38,007 nucleotides of DNA from an uncultured Blautia sp. (GCA_945864225.1 CAMBAL010000020.1:1-38007); one strand, 5' to 3'. Counted from the stretch's first letter, positions 1-8,060 are shown. Made by a program: numbers and translations. The notes: generated by a model from the sequence alone, not told the origin.

Positions 1-35
1 TAGTAAAACTCGAAGAATTCTCACATACAGTTGCT

Positions 36-82
36 GAACTAAAGCACTCTTTAGTTCACAAAAGCCCCCTTTAATTAATAAA
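36..82. repeat. Hairpin repeat pair at left window end
   Basis: Positions 36-57 form a perfect 9-bp stem (GAACTAAAG / CTTTAGTTC) with a CACT loop. A weaker relative (AAAG-cccc-CTTT) follows at 61-72. The same two-hairpin unit occurs at 37944-38003 in the opposite orientation. No gene is seen in 1-237 apart from this and the promoter at 148-176. Confidence 0.6.
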
Positions 83-147
83 TGAAAGCGGTTTGTTCAT
101 ATGAGAAAATACCCGATTTTATTCAGAAACAATTTAGATTCTCTTAA

Positions 148-176
148 TTGACTTTGTGGGAGAAGACCTGTATACT
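148..176 (+). promoter_or_regulatory. SigA-type promoter for the VOC gene
   Basis: TTGACT, 17-nt spacer, TATACT; 61 bp upstream of the start at 238. Close to consensus; predicted from sequence only. Confidence 0.65.
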
Positions 177-237
177 GAAAAACCACAATGGTTTCGAAAT
201 TTGAAGAGAAACGAAAAGACAGGGAGGGGAAGCGCGT

Positions 238-618
238 ATGAACTTGAAGCAGGTACATCATATTGCAATCATTGGAAGCAACTATGAAGCATCCAGACAT
301 TTTTATGTGGATCTGCTGGGATTTGAAGTGATCAGGGAGAACTTTCGGGAAGAACGGAGGGATTACAAGATCGATCTGCAGCTGGACGGATGTGAAATCG
401 AATTATTTATCATTAAAGATCGTCCGAAACGTCCAAGCTATCCGGAAGCGCTGGGACTGCGTCATCTGGCATTTCGTGTGGAAAGTGTGGATGATACGGT
501 CAGAGAATTGAATGCACTGGGAATTGAGACAGAGCCGGTGCGTCTGGACGAGTTTACAGAGAAAAAGATGACCTTCTTTTTTGATCCGGATGGACAGCCT
601 CTGGAAATTCATGAATGA
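238..618 (+). CDS. VOC/glyoxalase superfamily protein (YaeR-like)
   Basis: This 126-residue protein is a single vicinal-oxygen-chelate domain and closely resembles the E. coli YaeR type of glyoxalase-I relative. The four expected metal ligands can be placed: His8 (or His7) in VHHIAI, Glu55 in IELF, His76 in LRHLAF and Glu123 in PLEIHE. The FDPDGQPLE signature ends the second beta-alpha-beta-beta-beta module. The family includes lactoylglutathione lyases and related cytoplasmic metalloenzymes that handle reactive aldehydes; the substrate here cannot be deduced. The start at 238 follows AGGGAGGGGAAG at a suitable distance. The gene stands alone: the next gene has its own promoter at 651-680. 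Confidence 0.88.
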   Translation: MNLKQVHHIAIIGSNYEASRHFYVDLLGFEVIRENFREERRDYKIDLQLDGCEIELFIIKDRPKRPSYPEALGLRHLAFRVESVDDTVRELNALGIETEPVRLDEFTEKKMTFFFDPDGQPLEIHE

Positions 619-650
619 ATACAAAAAAATACAGCAAATTTAAGTGAAAA

Positions 651-680
651 TTACAAATGTGCGGAAAAGTATGTTATAAT
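651..680 (+). promoter_or_regulatory. SigA-type promoter for the DUF1002 gene
   Basis: TTACAA, 18-nt spacer, TATAAT, about 260 bp upstream of the start at 940. The predicted transcript would carry the 17-bp tandem repeat in its leader. Confidence 0.55.
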
Positions 681-729
681 AAGCACATATCCGGGCACTG
701 TTCGCACTGTATACAGGAAGAATATCCAG

Positions 730-848
730 CAGAGCGGAAATTCCTGCAGAGCAGAAATTCCAACAGAGAAGAAACTACAGCAGAGCAGAGATTCCAACAA
801 ATAAGAAACTCCAATAAATTAGGAATTTCAATAAGTTAGGAATTTCAA
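730..848 (+). repeat. 17-bp tandem repeat, seven copies, in a 5' leader
   Basis: Seven consecutive 17-bp units begin at 730, 747, 764, 781, 798, 815 and 832. The best unit is CAGAGCAGAAATTCCAA; later copies drift to TAAATTAGGAATTTCAA but keep the period exactly, without indels. A partial eighth unit begins at 849. The units are purine-rich. A period of 17 is not a multiple of three, so the array is not a translated repeat. It fills most of the 321-bp gap before the gene at 940. Confidence 0.85.
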
Positions 849-939
849 CAGAGCAGAACAGAGGCTATTTGATCATAACGGCAGAAACTCATCTCTGCCG
901 GATAATCAGGAAAAGAAAAATGAATGGAGGATGAAGATT

Positions 940-2589
940 ATGAAAAAAAGAGGAATCATCAGTGCTATCGTGTGCAGTATCTGCCTGATCGCATCCAATG
1001 CGGTTCCAGCTATGGCAGATGCAGTAAAAGTAGTAACCCTCGGTGCAGACCTGACAGATGATCAGAAGAACACCATGATGAGATATTTTAAGGTTGACAG
1101 CAGCCAGGTGCAGGTTCTTACAATCACCAATCAGGATGAACGTGATCATTTAAGTGCCTATGTTCCGCTTGAACAGATCGGAACCAGAACTGTCAGCTGT
1201 GCTTATGTAAAACCGACCCAGTCCGGCGGTATTAAAGTTCGTACAGCGAACCTTAACTGGGTAACCTGCAATATGATCGCAACCACACTTTCCACGTCCG
1301 GTGTTACCAACTGTGAAGTAGTTGCTGCCTGCCCGTTTGAAGTATCCGGTACAGGAGCACTGACAGGTATTCTGATGGCATATGAGACAGCCAGCGGAGA
1401 GAAACTGGATGAAACTAAGAAAGATCTTGCTACCCAGGAAATGGTTGTAACCGGTGAAGTTGCACAGGATGTCGGACAGGACGATGCAACAAGTGTGATC
1501 AACGAAGCCAAGATGCAGGTGCTTTCCGGCAATGTGCAGGATGCCAATGAAATTTATAATATTGTTGTGAACATTGCAGAACAGAATAACACCAGTTTAA
1601 GCAGTGAACAGCTTGACCGGATCGTAGAACTTCTGGAGCAGATCGCACAGCAGGATTACGATTATGAAGAGATGAAAGAAACCCTGGAAACAGTTGAAGA
1701 GAATGTTTCCGGAGAACCTGTGACAGATGATGGCGATGAGTTTGTGGAAGACAGCGGTGATGATGCCAGTGATGGAGACAGCATTGTAGAAGATCTGGAT
1801 GAAAGCATCCTTGGTGATGATGTCATTGCCGGTTCTACAGAAGATCCTTCTCTTGCAGAAGAAACTCAGAGTGCATCTGCAGAAGAAGAGTGGGATTATA
1901 CAGAAGAAACAGATGACGGTGCCGGTGAAATAGCAGAAGATGACTGGGATTACACAGAAGAATCTGTCGATGGCGGAGAAGAAGTCGTTGATACGGATGG
2001 AGAGAGTGAAGAGATTCCTGTTGATGAGGGAACAGATACATTAGAAGTTGCAGAATCTTCCGGCGATGAAATGACTGCAGAGAGTGGTGAAGAGACTCTG
2101 ACTCCTGATTCTCTTGATGCAGATTCCAGAACTCTTTATGACCGGGCAGAGAAATTCTGTAAGGGTGAATACGAAGGCGATGCAGAAGCTCTTCAGGAAG
2201 CAATGGACGGAGCAGTTGCTATTGTAGCACTTGAGGATGAAACAGGTTCCAAACTGACAGAAAGAGTTCTGAAAGAATACCTGCAGATTCTTTTAGATAA
2301 TGGAGCATCTTATGTACCTTCTGATACAGATCTTTATATTACACCACAGCTGAATCAGCTGAATAATAAGATGATGCAGATCTTTGGCCTGACTGTTGAT
2401 GAATCGGGTGCAGAAGATATTCTTGCCAGTGTTTCAGCAGAAGATAAACAGACGCTTTATGATGATACGATGATTTTCTTTGAGAGCCTTTATGGAGAGA
2501 GCGTAAAATCATATGATGAGGTAGTGGAGACCGAAGGAGAAATGCCTGAAGAAACCTCAGAAGAAGCGGTAGAAGAAGTTTACGAATAA
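940..2589 (+). CDS. Secreted DUF1002 (YpuA-like) protein with long acidic region
   Basis: The 549-residue product starts with a signal peptide (MKKR, then a hydrophobic core ending AMADA near residue 27). Residues about 28-245 match the DUF1002 family, of which Bacillus YpuA is a member: ATTLSTSGVTNCEV and PFEVSGTGALTGI are recognisable. Residues about 255-395 are very rich in Glu, Asp and Ser and contain two imperfect copies of a WDYTEE motif. A helical segment follows. There is no LPXTG or other wall anchor, so the protein is probably released or loosely attached. The ATG at 931 directly abuts the GGAGG, so the ATG at 940 (spacer 9) is the better start. DUF1002 function is unknown; an envelope role is likely from the export signal. 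A terminator follows at 2595. Confidence 0.82.
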   Translation: MKKRGIISAIVCSICLIASNAVPAMADAVKVVTLGADLTDDQKNTMMRYFKVDSSQVQVLTITNQDERDHLSAYVPLEQIGTRTVSCAYVKPTQSGGIKVRTANLNWVTCNMIATTLSTSGVTNCEVVAACPFEVSGTGALTGILMAYETASGEKLDETKKDLATQEMVVTGEVAQDVGQDDATSVINEAKMQVLSGNVQDANEIYNIVVNIAEQNNTSLSSEQLDRIVELLEQIAQQDYDYEEMKETLETVEENVSGEPVTDDGDEFVEDSGDDASDGDSIVEDLDESILGDDVIAGSTEDPSLAEETQSASAEEEWDYTEETDDGAGEIAEDDWDYTEESVDGGEEVVDTDGESEEIPVDEGTDTLEVAESSGDEMTAESGEETLTPDSLDADSRTLYDRAEKFCKGEYEGDAEALQEAMDGAVAIVALEDETGSKLTERVLKEYLQILLDNGASYVPSDTDLYITPQLNQLNNKMMQIFGLTVDESGAEDILASVSAEDKQTLYDDTMIFFESLYGESVKSYDEVVETEGEMPEETSEEAVEEVYE

Positions 2590-2594
2590 AATTT

Positions 2595-2634
2595 GCAAAA
2601 AAAGGACTATGTGTGGTGCATAGTCCTTTTTTGC
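2595..2634 (+). terminator. Rho-independent terminator after DUF1002 gene
   Basis: GCAAAAAAAGGACTATG pairs with CATAGTCCTTTTTTGC around a 6-7-nt loop. The U-rich right arm closes 5 bp after the stop codon region. Confidence 0.88.
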
Positions 2635-2654
2635 GTTATAGGATGCTCTATGCA

Positions 2655-2701
2655 TTTTCCTGTAGTATAAAAACTATTTTTCCTGTAGTATAAAAAACTA
2701 T
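2655..2701. repeat. Two tandem copies of a ~23-bp intergenic sequence
   Basis: TTTCCTGTAGTATAAAAACTAT is followed at once by a near-identical copy with one extra A. Each copy contains TAGT...ACTA dyad symmetry. It lies between the DUF1002 terminator and the methyltransferase gene and could influence that gene's promoter; function unknown. Confidence 0.7.
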
Positions 2702-2822
2702 GGGCAGGTAGCTTTCCTGTGAATTTTTTGTGATTTAGATGCGACGGAAACGGTAAGCACTGGAAATCGTATGTATTCTGTGATAAAATGTAGTAATATT
2801 GTAAAGACCTGGAGGGATAAAC

Positions 2823-4025
2823 ATGAGTTTGGCAGTGGTGACACTGAAAAAAGGAGAAGGACGACTTCTGAAATCCGGCGGAATGTGGATTTTTGATAAT
2901 GAAATTGCAAGCATTATGGGAAGTTTTGTGAACGGTGATATTGTTCTGATCAGGGATTTTGACGGATATCCGCTGGGAAGAGGATATATCAATACCAATT
3001 CCAGAATTACAGTACGTCTGCTTACGAGAGAAGAACATCAGGAGATCGACAGTGATTTTTTTGAAAAACGTGTGCGTGATGCATGGGAGTACAGAAAGAA
3101 AGTAGTAGATACCAGCAGCTGCAGAGTGATTTTCGGAGAAGCGGATTTTCTTCCCGGACTTGTGGTTGATAAATTTTCCGACGTAATGGTAGTACAGTCT
3201 CTGGCTCTTGGAATTGACCGCTGGAAAGAAATGATCGTAGATCTTCTGAAAAAAGTTCTTTTGGAAGATGGAATCCAGGTCCGTGGTGTTTATGAACGAA
3301 GTGATGCGAAGGTCCGTCGCCAGGAGGGCATGGAACTGCAGAAAGGTTTTATTGGTCCGGAATTTCCTACACTTGTGGAGATTATAGAGAATGGCGTGAA
3401 ATATCAGGTGGATGTAAAAGATGGTCAGAAAACCGGATTTTTCCTGGATCAGAAATATAACCGCCTTGCGATTCAGAAACTGTGCAGAAATGCGAAAGTA
3501 TTGGACTGCTTTACCCATACCGGTTCTTTTGCGCTGAATGCGGGGATTGCCGGAGCAGAAAGTGTACTTGGTGTGGATGCTTCTCAGCTGGCTGTGGATC
3601 AGGCGACTGCAAATGCAAAGTTGAATGGTATGGATGACAGAGTGAAATTTATCTGCGAGGATGTATTTGAACTTCTTCCTGAGCTGGAGGAGAGGGGAGA
3701 GAAGTTTGATGTGGTAATTCTGGATCCTCCTGCCTTTACGAAATCCAGAAGTTCTGTAAAAAATGCGGTAAAAGGATACCGCGAGATTAATCTCAGAGCG
3801 ATGAAACTCGTGAAAGACGGAGGATTTCTGGCTACCTGTTCCTGTTCGCATTTTATGACATATGAATTGTTTACCCAGACCATCGGACAGGCTGCACGAA
3901 ATGTGCATAAGCGTCTCCGTCAGGTGGAATACAGAACACAGGCACCGGATCACCCGATTCTCTGGGCGAATGAAGAATCCTATTATTTGAAGTTTTATAT
4001 TTTTCAGGTATGCAGTGAACGATGA
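2823..4025 (+). CDS. rlmI: RlmI-family 23S rRNA (cytosine-C5) methyltransferase
   Basis: The 400-residue protein has the RlmI layout. The N-terminal PUA-type RNA-binding domain covers residues 1-75 (LKKGEGRLLKSGGMWIF). An EEHQ-type linker domain follows, then a class I methyltransferase domain with its SAM loop VLDCFTHTGSFALNAG at about 226-241, LDPPAFTKS near 300, and a TCSCS segment whose Cys339/Cys341 would hold the catalytic nucleophile. The family methylates 23S rRNA (C1962 in E. coli) on ribosomes; the exact base in this organism is inferred from homology. Start: ATG 2823 follows CTGGAGGGATAAAC. The reverse strand contains a long shadow frame that is not a gene. Confidence 0.9.
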   Translation: MSLAVVTLKKGEGRLLKSGGMWIFDNEIASIMGSFVNGDIVLIRDFDGYPLGRGYINTNSRITVRLLTREEHQEIDSDFFEKRVRDAWEYRKKVVDTSSCRVIFGEADFLPGLVVDKFSDVMVVQSLALGIDRWKEMIVDLLKKVLLEDGIQVRGVYERSDAKVRRQEGMELQKGFIGPEFPTLVEIIENGVKYQVDVKDGQKTGFFLDQKYNRLAIQKLCRNAKVLDCFTHTGSFALNAGIAGAESVLGVDASQLAVDQATANAKLNGMDDRVKFICEDVFELLPELEERGEKFDVVILDPPAFTKSRSSVKNAVKGYREINLRAMKLVKDGGFLATCSCSHFMTYELFTQTIGQAARNVHKRLRQVEYRTQAPDHPILWANEESYYLKFYIFQVCSER

Positions 4026-4162
4026 AAGAACCGGAAAATCGGAATCTACAGGAAAGTGAAGAGAATCGTTGATTTGAAACTGAGATAACCGGCTCATACG
4101 GAGTTTCTATATTGTAAGTCAGTAAAACAGAAAAATAAACAAGTGTAAGAAAGTGAGGAATC

Positions 4163-4672
4163 ATGATGAGTTTTCGTGAAGTAAAAGTAGAAGAACTGAG
4201 TTTTAATCCGTTTACCAAGATCGGGAAGGAATGGCTTCTGATCACAGCAGGTACAGAGGAGAAATGTAATACCATGACGGCAAGCTGGGGAGCCATGGGA
4301 GTTATGTGGGGCAAAAATGCGGTAACCGTATACATTCGTCCGCAGAGATATACCAAGGAATTTGTAGATCAGGAAGAGTTGTTTACCCTTTCTGTACTTG
4401 GATCTGAGTACAGAAAGGCATTAAATTATTGCGGTACTGTTTCCGGAAAGGGAATTGACAAGATCAAAGAAGCTGGTCTGACCCCATATTCCGTAGATGG
4501 AACAGAGGGAATTGCAGAGGCTGATATGATCATGGTATGCAAAAAGATGTATCATGATACGATTAAGCCGGAATGTTTTATTGCGACAGAAAATGACACG
4601 AAATGGTATCCGGAAAAAGACTATCATACCATGTATATCGCAGAAGTACAGAAAGTACTGGTGAAAGAATAA
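4163..4672 (+). CDS. Flavin reductase-like (FMN-binding split barrel) protein
   Basis: About 168 residues, the usual length of the DIM6/NTAB flavin reductase family. NTMTASWGAMGVMWGKNAVTVYIRP is the characteristic FMN-binding stretch, broken here only for description; FTLSVLG and the KIKEAGLTP segment also fit. Members bind FMN and either reduce flavins with NAD(P)H or act as small flavoproteins; the substrate is unknown. Two adjacent ATG codons occur. GAGG at 4155-4158 gives spacer 4 to the first and 7 to the second (4166), so the second may be used. The gene is monocistronic by appearance; an intergenic palindromic repeat follows. Confidence 0.82.
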   Translation: MMSFREVKVEELSFNPFTKIGKEWLLITAGTEEKCNTMTASWGAMGVMWGKNAVTVYIRPQRYTKEFVDQEELFTLSVLGSEYRKALNYCGTVSGKGIDKIKEAGLTPYSVDGTEGIAEADMIMVCKKMYHDTIKPECFIATENDTKWYPEKDYHTMYIAEVQKVLVKE

Positions 4673-4689
4673 AAGTTCTCCTTGCAGCA

Positions 4690-4765
4690 AGAGCGCGTGT
4701 TTGAAAATTCATTCCTGCCATCTGCACGCCTCAGTTTTCGGGAAAGCAATTTTCAAACATGCTCT
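4690..4765. repeat. Palindromic intergenic repeat, copy 1 (short form)
   Basis: Left end AGAGCGCGTGTTTGAAAATT and right end AATTTTCAAACATGCTCT are inverted repeats of each other with a 2-nt indel. About 36 bp lie between. The same termini recur at 10018, 14579, 14743, 26103 and 27499. The element ends only 47 bp before the next start codon. Confidence 0.8.
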
Positions 4766-4812
4766 ATACTGTAGCGAACAGAAACAGTATTGAAAGAGAA
4801 AGAAGGAATTTC

Positions 4813-5223
4813 ATGAGAGAAAAGTTTATCAGATTCATGCAGGGACGTAATGGAGTAGACCAATTGTCCAGATTTACTATGGGTGTGGCATTCGTATCGA
4901 TCATTCTGGCGATTTTTGCAGGAAGCGGGAGCCTGATCGGTGCGCTGCTGGACACACTTGGACTTTTGGCGATTATTTACACATATTACAGAATTTTGTC
5001 AAAGGATCTGTCAAAACGCTATCAGGAGAATCAGAAATATCTGCAGATGACAGAAAAACTGCGCAGACGATTTCAGCGTGAAAAAAATATGATGCAGCAG
5101 AGAAAAACACACCACATCTACACATGTCCGGGATGCGGTCAGAAGATCCGTGTACCAAGAGGCAAGGGAAAAATTGAAATTGACTGCCCGAAATGTCACA
5201 CAAAGTTTGTAAAAAACAGCTGA
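4813..5223 (+). CDS. Small membrane protein with C-terminal zinc ribbon
   Basis: I do not recognise a named family. The 136-residue product has a basic N-terminus, two hydrophobic segments (roughly residues 21-37 and 40-60), a charged helical stretch rich in Lys, Arg and Gln (residues 63-98), and a C-terminal zinc ribbon with CPGC at 105-108 and CPKC at 125-128. The ribbon knuckles are joined by a short basic loop (KIRVPRGKGK). The layout suggests a membrane-anchored cytoplasmic zinc-binding tail. The ATG at 4813 follows AGAAGGAATTTC. An upstream in-frame ATG at 4759 lies inside the palindromic repeat and is unlikely to be used. It is the first gene of a three-gene operon with the DUF5685 and J-domain genes. 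Confidence 0.8.
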   Translation: MREKFIRFMQGRNGVDQLSRFTMGVAFVSIILAIFAGSGSLIGALLDTLGLLAIIYTYYRILSKDLSKRYQENQKYLQMTEKLRRRFQREKNMMQQRKTHHIYTCPGCGQKIRVPRGKGKIEIDCPKCHTKFVKNS

Positions 5224-5254
5224 GGACAGGAAATCGTATCTGAGTGGAGGGAAT

Positions 5255-6109
5255 ATGTTCGGTTACGTAGTGGTAAATAAGCCGGAGATGAAGGTAAAAG
5301 ACTTTGATCTTTACCGTTCCTATTACTGCGGCTTGTGTCGGGAACTCCGTGAAAAATATGGGATTGCAGGGCAGATCAGTCTGAATTACGATATGACTTT
5401 TGTGATTTTGCTCCTCAGTGGACTGTATGAGCCGCCTGTGAAAAAGGGAACAACAAGATGTATTGTTCATCCGGTAATGAAACAGGTGGTAAGAAAGAAC
5501 GAGATTACTGAGTATGCGGCTGATATGAATCTGCTTCTTACCTATTATAAATGTATGGATGACTGGGCGGATGAAAAAAAGATTCTCAGGTTGATCTATG
5601 CAAAATTCCTGGAAAAAGGTGATAAAAAGGCGGAAACTGCTTATTTTGAAAAGTCACAGAAAATCCTGTCTCTTCTGAAACAGCTTTCTGAATGGGAAAA
5701 AGCCGGTGAAAAAGATATCGACCGGATGTCCGGATGTTTTGGCAGGATTATGGAAGAAATCTTTGTGTACAGAAAGGATAACTGGGAGCCGGTTCTTCGC
5801 AGAATGGGATTTTATCTTGGAAAATTTATCTACCTGCTGGATGCCTATGATGACGTGGAAAAAGATGCAGAAACTGGAAATTACAATCCATTTTCAGAAG
5901 AATATACAATGGAAGGGTTTGAGGAACATGTGCGTCAGCTTTTGCTCATGATGCTGTCAGAGGCATGTCGGGAATTTGAGAAGCTTCCTATTATAAGATA
6001 TGCAGATATTCTGCGTAACATTTTATACTCCGGCGTATGGAGCCGTTTTCAGGCGGTGTCCGTGAAACGCAGGGAAGAACAGGAGAAAAATCATGTTAGA
6101 TCCATATAG
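5255..6109 (+). CDS. DUF5685 family protein with isoprenoid-synthase-like Asp motifs
   Basis: The 284-residue product matches the DUF5685 type by its start ([12 protein letters not shown], then CGLC at residues 25-28). It has no signal peptide. Two features stand out. Residues 97-107 read [11 protein letters not shown], and residues 188-208 contain [11 protein letters not shown] then GNYNPF. In squalene/phytoene synthases the first aspartate motif has the form CRxxDDxVDE and the second the form LRDVxED followed by GRxYLP. Spacing and helical context agree, so I infer a related all-alpha fold; catalysis is unproven. Other Cys are at 69, 100 and 161. The start follows GGAGGGAAT. Its last 17 bp overlap the J-domain gene, so the two are translationally coupled. 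Confidence 0.8.
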   Translation: MFGYVVVNKPEMKVKDFDLYRSYYCGLCRELREKYGIAGQISLNYDMTFVILLLSGLYEPPVKKGTTRCIVHPVMKQVVRKNEITEYAADMNLLLTYYKCMDDWADEKKILRLIYAKFLEKGDKKAETAYFEKSQKILSLLKQLSEWEKAGEKDIDRMSGCFGRIMEEIFVYRKDNWEPVLRRMGFYLGKFIYLLDAYDDVEKDAETGNYNPFSEEYTMEGFEEHVRQLLLMMLSEACREFEKLPIIRYADILRNILYSGVWSRFQAVSVKRREEQEKNHVRSI

Positions 6110-6719
6110 CATACTGGGGGTATCCAGAGATGCCACTGATGAAGAAATCAAAAAAGCATACAGGCGCCTGAGCAGAAAATACCATCCGGATGCCAATATC
6201 AACAATCCCAATAAAGCACAGGCTGAGGAGAAGTTTAAAGAAATCCAGCAGGCCTATGATCAGATTATGAAGGAACGGGAATATGGTACAGGATCAGGAA
6301 ACTATGGCGGTTTCGGCGGTGCACAGAACAGCAGCACTTATCAGGATGAAGAAGCGATGCGCAGACAGGCTGCAGCTAACTATGTGCAGAGCGGTCATTA
6401 TCAGGAAGCGCTGAATGTGCTTTCCTCACTGAGTCAGCGGAACGGACAGTGGTATTATCTTTCTGCAATGGCAAATATGGGAATTGGAAATAATGTAAAA
6501 GCACTGAACGATATCAGGGAAGCAGTACGTCTGGAACCGAACAATTCCCAGTATCGGATGCTTCTTCAGAGAATGGAGGGCGGCGGAACCTGGTATCAGG
6601 AAATGCAGAGTCCTTTTGGCGGTATGCCGTCACAGGGCGGTGATTTCTGTATGAAGCTGTGCCTGGCGAATATGGCATGCAATCTTTGCTGTCCGGGCGG
6701 AGGATTTTTTTGTATCTGA
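6093..6719 (+). CDS. J-domain protein with TPR-like segment and cysteine-rich tail
   Basis: The 208-residue product begins with a J domain (residues 3-65) with the HPD triad at 31-33, needed to stimulate the ATPase of DnaK. A Gly-rich stretch (about 70-82) follows, then a TPR-like helical region (about 95-165: [16 protein letters not shown] and [17 protein letters not shown]). The last 23 residues carry six cysteines (186, 190, 196, 199, 200, 207) and end [10 protein letters not shown]. It lacks the DnaJ zinc fingers and substrate-binding barrels, so it is a specialised co-chaperone, probably for one of its operon partners. The start follows AGGAGAAAAATC inside the end of the DUF5685 gene. 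Confidence 0.87.
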   Translation: MLDPYSILGVSRDATDEEIKKAYRRLSRKYHPDANINNPNKAQAEEKFKEIQQAYDQIMKEREYGTGSGNYGGFGGAQNSSTYQDEEAMRRQAAANYVQSGHYQEALNVLSSLSQRNGQWYYLSAMANMGIGNNVKALNDIREAVRLEPNNSQYRMLLQRMEGGGTWYQEMQSPFGGMPSQGGDFCMKLCLANMACNLCCPGGGFFCI

Positions 6720-6772
6720 TTGTCTGTAAAAATATAACTGTAAACGAGCAAATATAAATAATTGTACAATAA

Positions 6773-6812
6773 AATCGGTTATATGCGGACAATAAGGAGC
6801 ATATAACCGATT
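6773..6812. terminator. Strong 14-bp hairpin after the zinc-ribbon/DUF5685/J-domain operon
   Basis: AATCGGTTATATGC pairs perfectly with GCATATAACCGATT around a 12-nt loop. The U-tract is weak (TTAATGTTTGTATAG), so termination is probable rather than certain. Confidence 0.6.
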
Positions 6813-6913
6813 AATGTTTGTATAGTGTGCAGAATTAATTATGAATTCTGTCTAGAGTTTATAAGAAGAATGCTAAAAAAGAAAGAATATAGGGCATTTT
6901 TTATTAGGAAGAA

Positions 6914-6942
6914 TTGACATTTTTCTCCGAAAATAATAAGAT
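6914..6942 (+). promoter_or_regulatory. Promoter for ddh
   Basis: TTGACA, 17-nt spacer, TAAGAT. It lies 92 bp before the start at 7034. The 314-bp gap before ddh otherwise holds only the operon-end hairpin. Confidence 0.55.
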
Positions 6943-7033
6943 AATAAAGGCTGTATTTGTTTAAGACTGCATAACGGCAAAGCGGCAGATACAGAAAGGT
7001 TATATCAGACAGAAGAAACAGGAGGAAATGATA

Positions 7034-8020
7034 ATGAGTATTCGTATTGGTATTATGGGATACGGCAATCTTGGACGTGGAATCGAGTGTGCAATCAAGC
7101 ATAATCCGGATCTGGAACTGGTTGCTGTTTTTACCCGCCGTGCACCGGAAACGGTGAAAATTCTTACAGAAACTGCAAAGGTCTGCCATGTTGATGAAGC
7201 AGAAAACATGAAAGATCAGATTGATGTTATGATTATGTGCGGAGGAAGCGCAACAGATCTTCCGGTACAGACCCCGAAATTTGCACAGTGGTTTAACGTT
7301 GTGGACAGCTTTGATACCCATGCCAAAATTCCGCAGCACTTTGCAAATGTGGATAAGGCAGCTTCTGAAAGCGGTCATGTGGGAATTATTTCTGTCGGCT
7401 GGGATCCGGGAATGTTCTCCCTCAACCGTATGTATGCAAATGCCATTCTGACCAACGGCAAAGATTACACATTCTGGGGCAAAGGTGTCAGCCAGGGACA
7501 TTCGGATGCTATCCGCCGTATTGAAGGAGTAAAAGACGGCAAACAGTACACCATTCCTGTGGAATCTGCTCTTGAGTCTGTGAGAAGAGGAGAAAATCCG
7601 GAGCTGACAACACGTGAGAAACATACCAGAGAGTGTTTTGTTGTTGCAGAGGAAGGCGCAGATCTGGCACGTATTGAGCAGGAAATCAAAACTATGCCGA
7701 ACTATTTTGATGAATATGACACAACGGTTCACTTTATCTCAGAAGAAGAGCTGAAACGTGATCACAGCGGAATTCCTCACGGCGGTTTTGTCATTCGTAC
7801 CGGTAAGACTGGCTGGAACGATGAGAACAGTCATGTGATTGAGTACAGTCTGAAGCTGGATTCCAATCCGGAGTTCACTTCTTCTGTGATCGTAGCTTAT
7901 GCAAGAGCTGCCTATAAGATGAGTCAGGAAGGCCAGAAGGGATGCAAGACTGTATTTGACGTGGCTCCGGCATATTTAAGCGCCCTTGACGGAGCAGAAC
8001 TGAGAAAACATCTGTTGTAA
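7034..8020 (+). CDS. ddh: meso-Diaminopimelate dehydrogenase
   Basis: The 328-residue protein aligns along its length with Corynebacterium Ddh. It has the Rossmann motif GYGNLG near residue 9, CGGSATDLPVQTPKFAQ, GWDPGMFSLNR, TFWGKGVSQGHSDA(I)RRI, TMPNYF and PHGGFVI. The enzyme converts tetrahydrodipicolinate, ammonia and NADPH directly to meso-diaminopimelate for lysine and peptidoglycan synthesis, bypassing the acylated intermediates. This indicates a meso-DAP cell wall, consistent with the NlpC/P60 hydrolases next door. GGAGG at 7021-7025 is 2 nt from the ATG at 7028 but 8 nt from the ATG at 7034, so I chose the latter. The gene has its own promoter and terminator and appears monocistronic. 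Confidence 0.95.
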   Translation: MSIRIGIMGYGNLGRGIECAIKHNPDLELVAVFTRRAPETVKILTETAKVCHVDEAENMKDQIDVMIMCGGSATDLPVQTPKFAQWFNVVDSFDTHAKIPQHFANVDKAASESGHVGIISVGWDPGMFSLNRMYANAILTNGKDYTFWGKGVSQGHSDAIRRIEGVKDGKQYTIPVESALESVRRGENPELTTREKHTRECFVVAEEGADLARIEQEIKTMPNYFDEYDTTVHFISEEELKRDHSGIPHGGFVIRTGKTGWNDENSHVIEYSLKLDSNPEFTSSVIVAYARAAYKMSQEGQKGCKTVFDVAPAYLSALDGAELRKHLL

Positions 8021-8060
8021 TTCATTGGTAAAATGTTACAAAAAAATAAATAGAATTTTG

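Noticed and set aside
657-839. 60-residue frame in the tandem-repeat leader
   Set aside because: The repeat period of 17 is not in phase with codons and there is no Shine-Dalgarno sequence; its start codon overlaps the promoter spacer.
730-848. CRISPR array
   Set aside because: Units are contiguous without spacers and too short; no cas genes. The same holds for 27917-28004.
2607-4097. 496-residue frame on the minus strand
   Set aside because: It mirrors the RlmI-type gene on the plus strand; composition rich in His, Phe, Ser and Lys without family features, and no credible ribosome-binding site.
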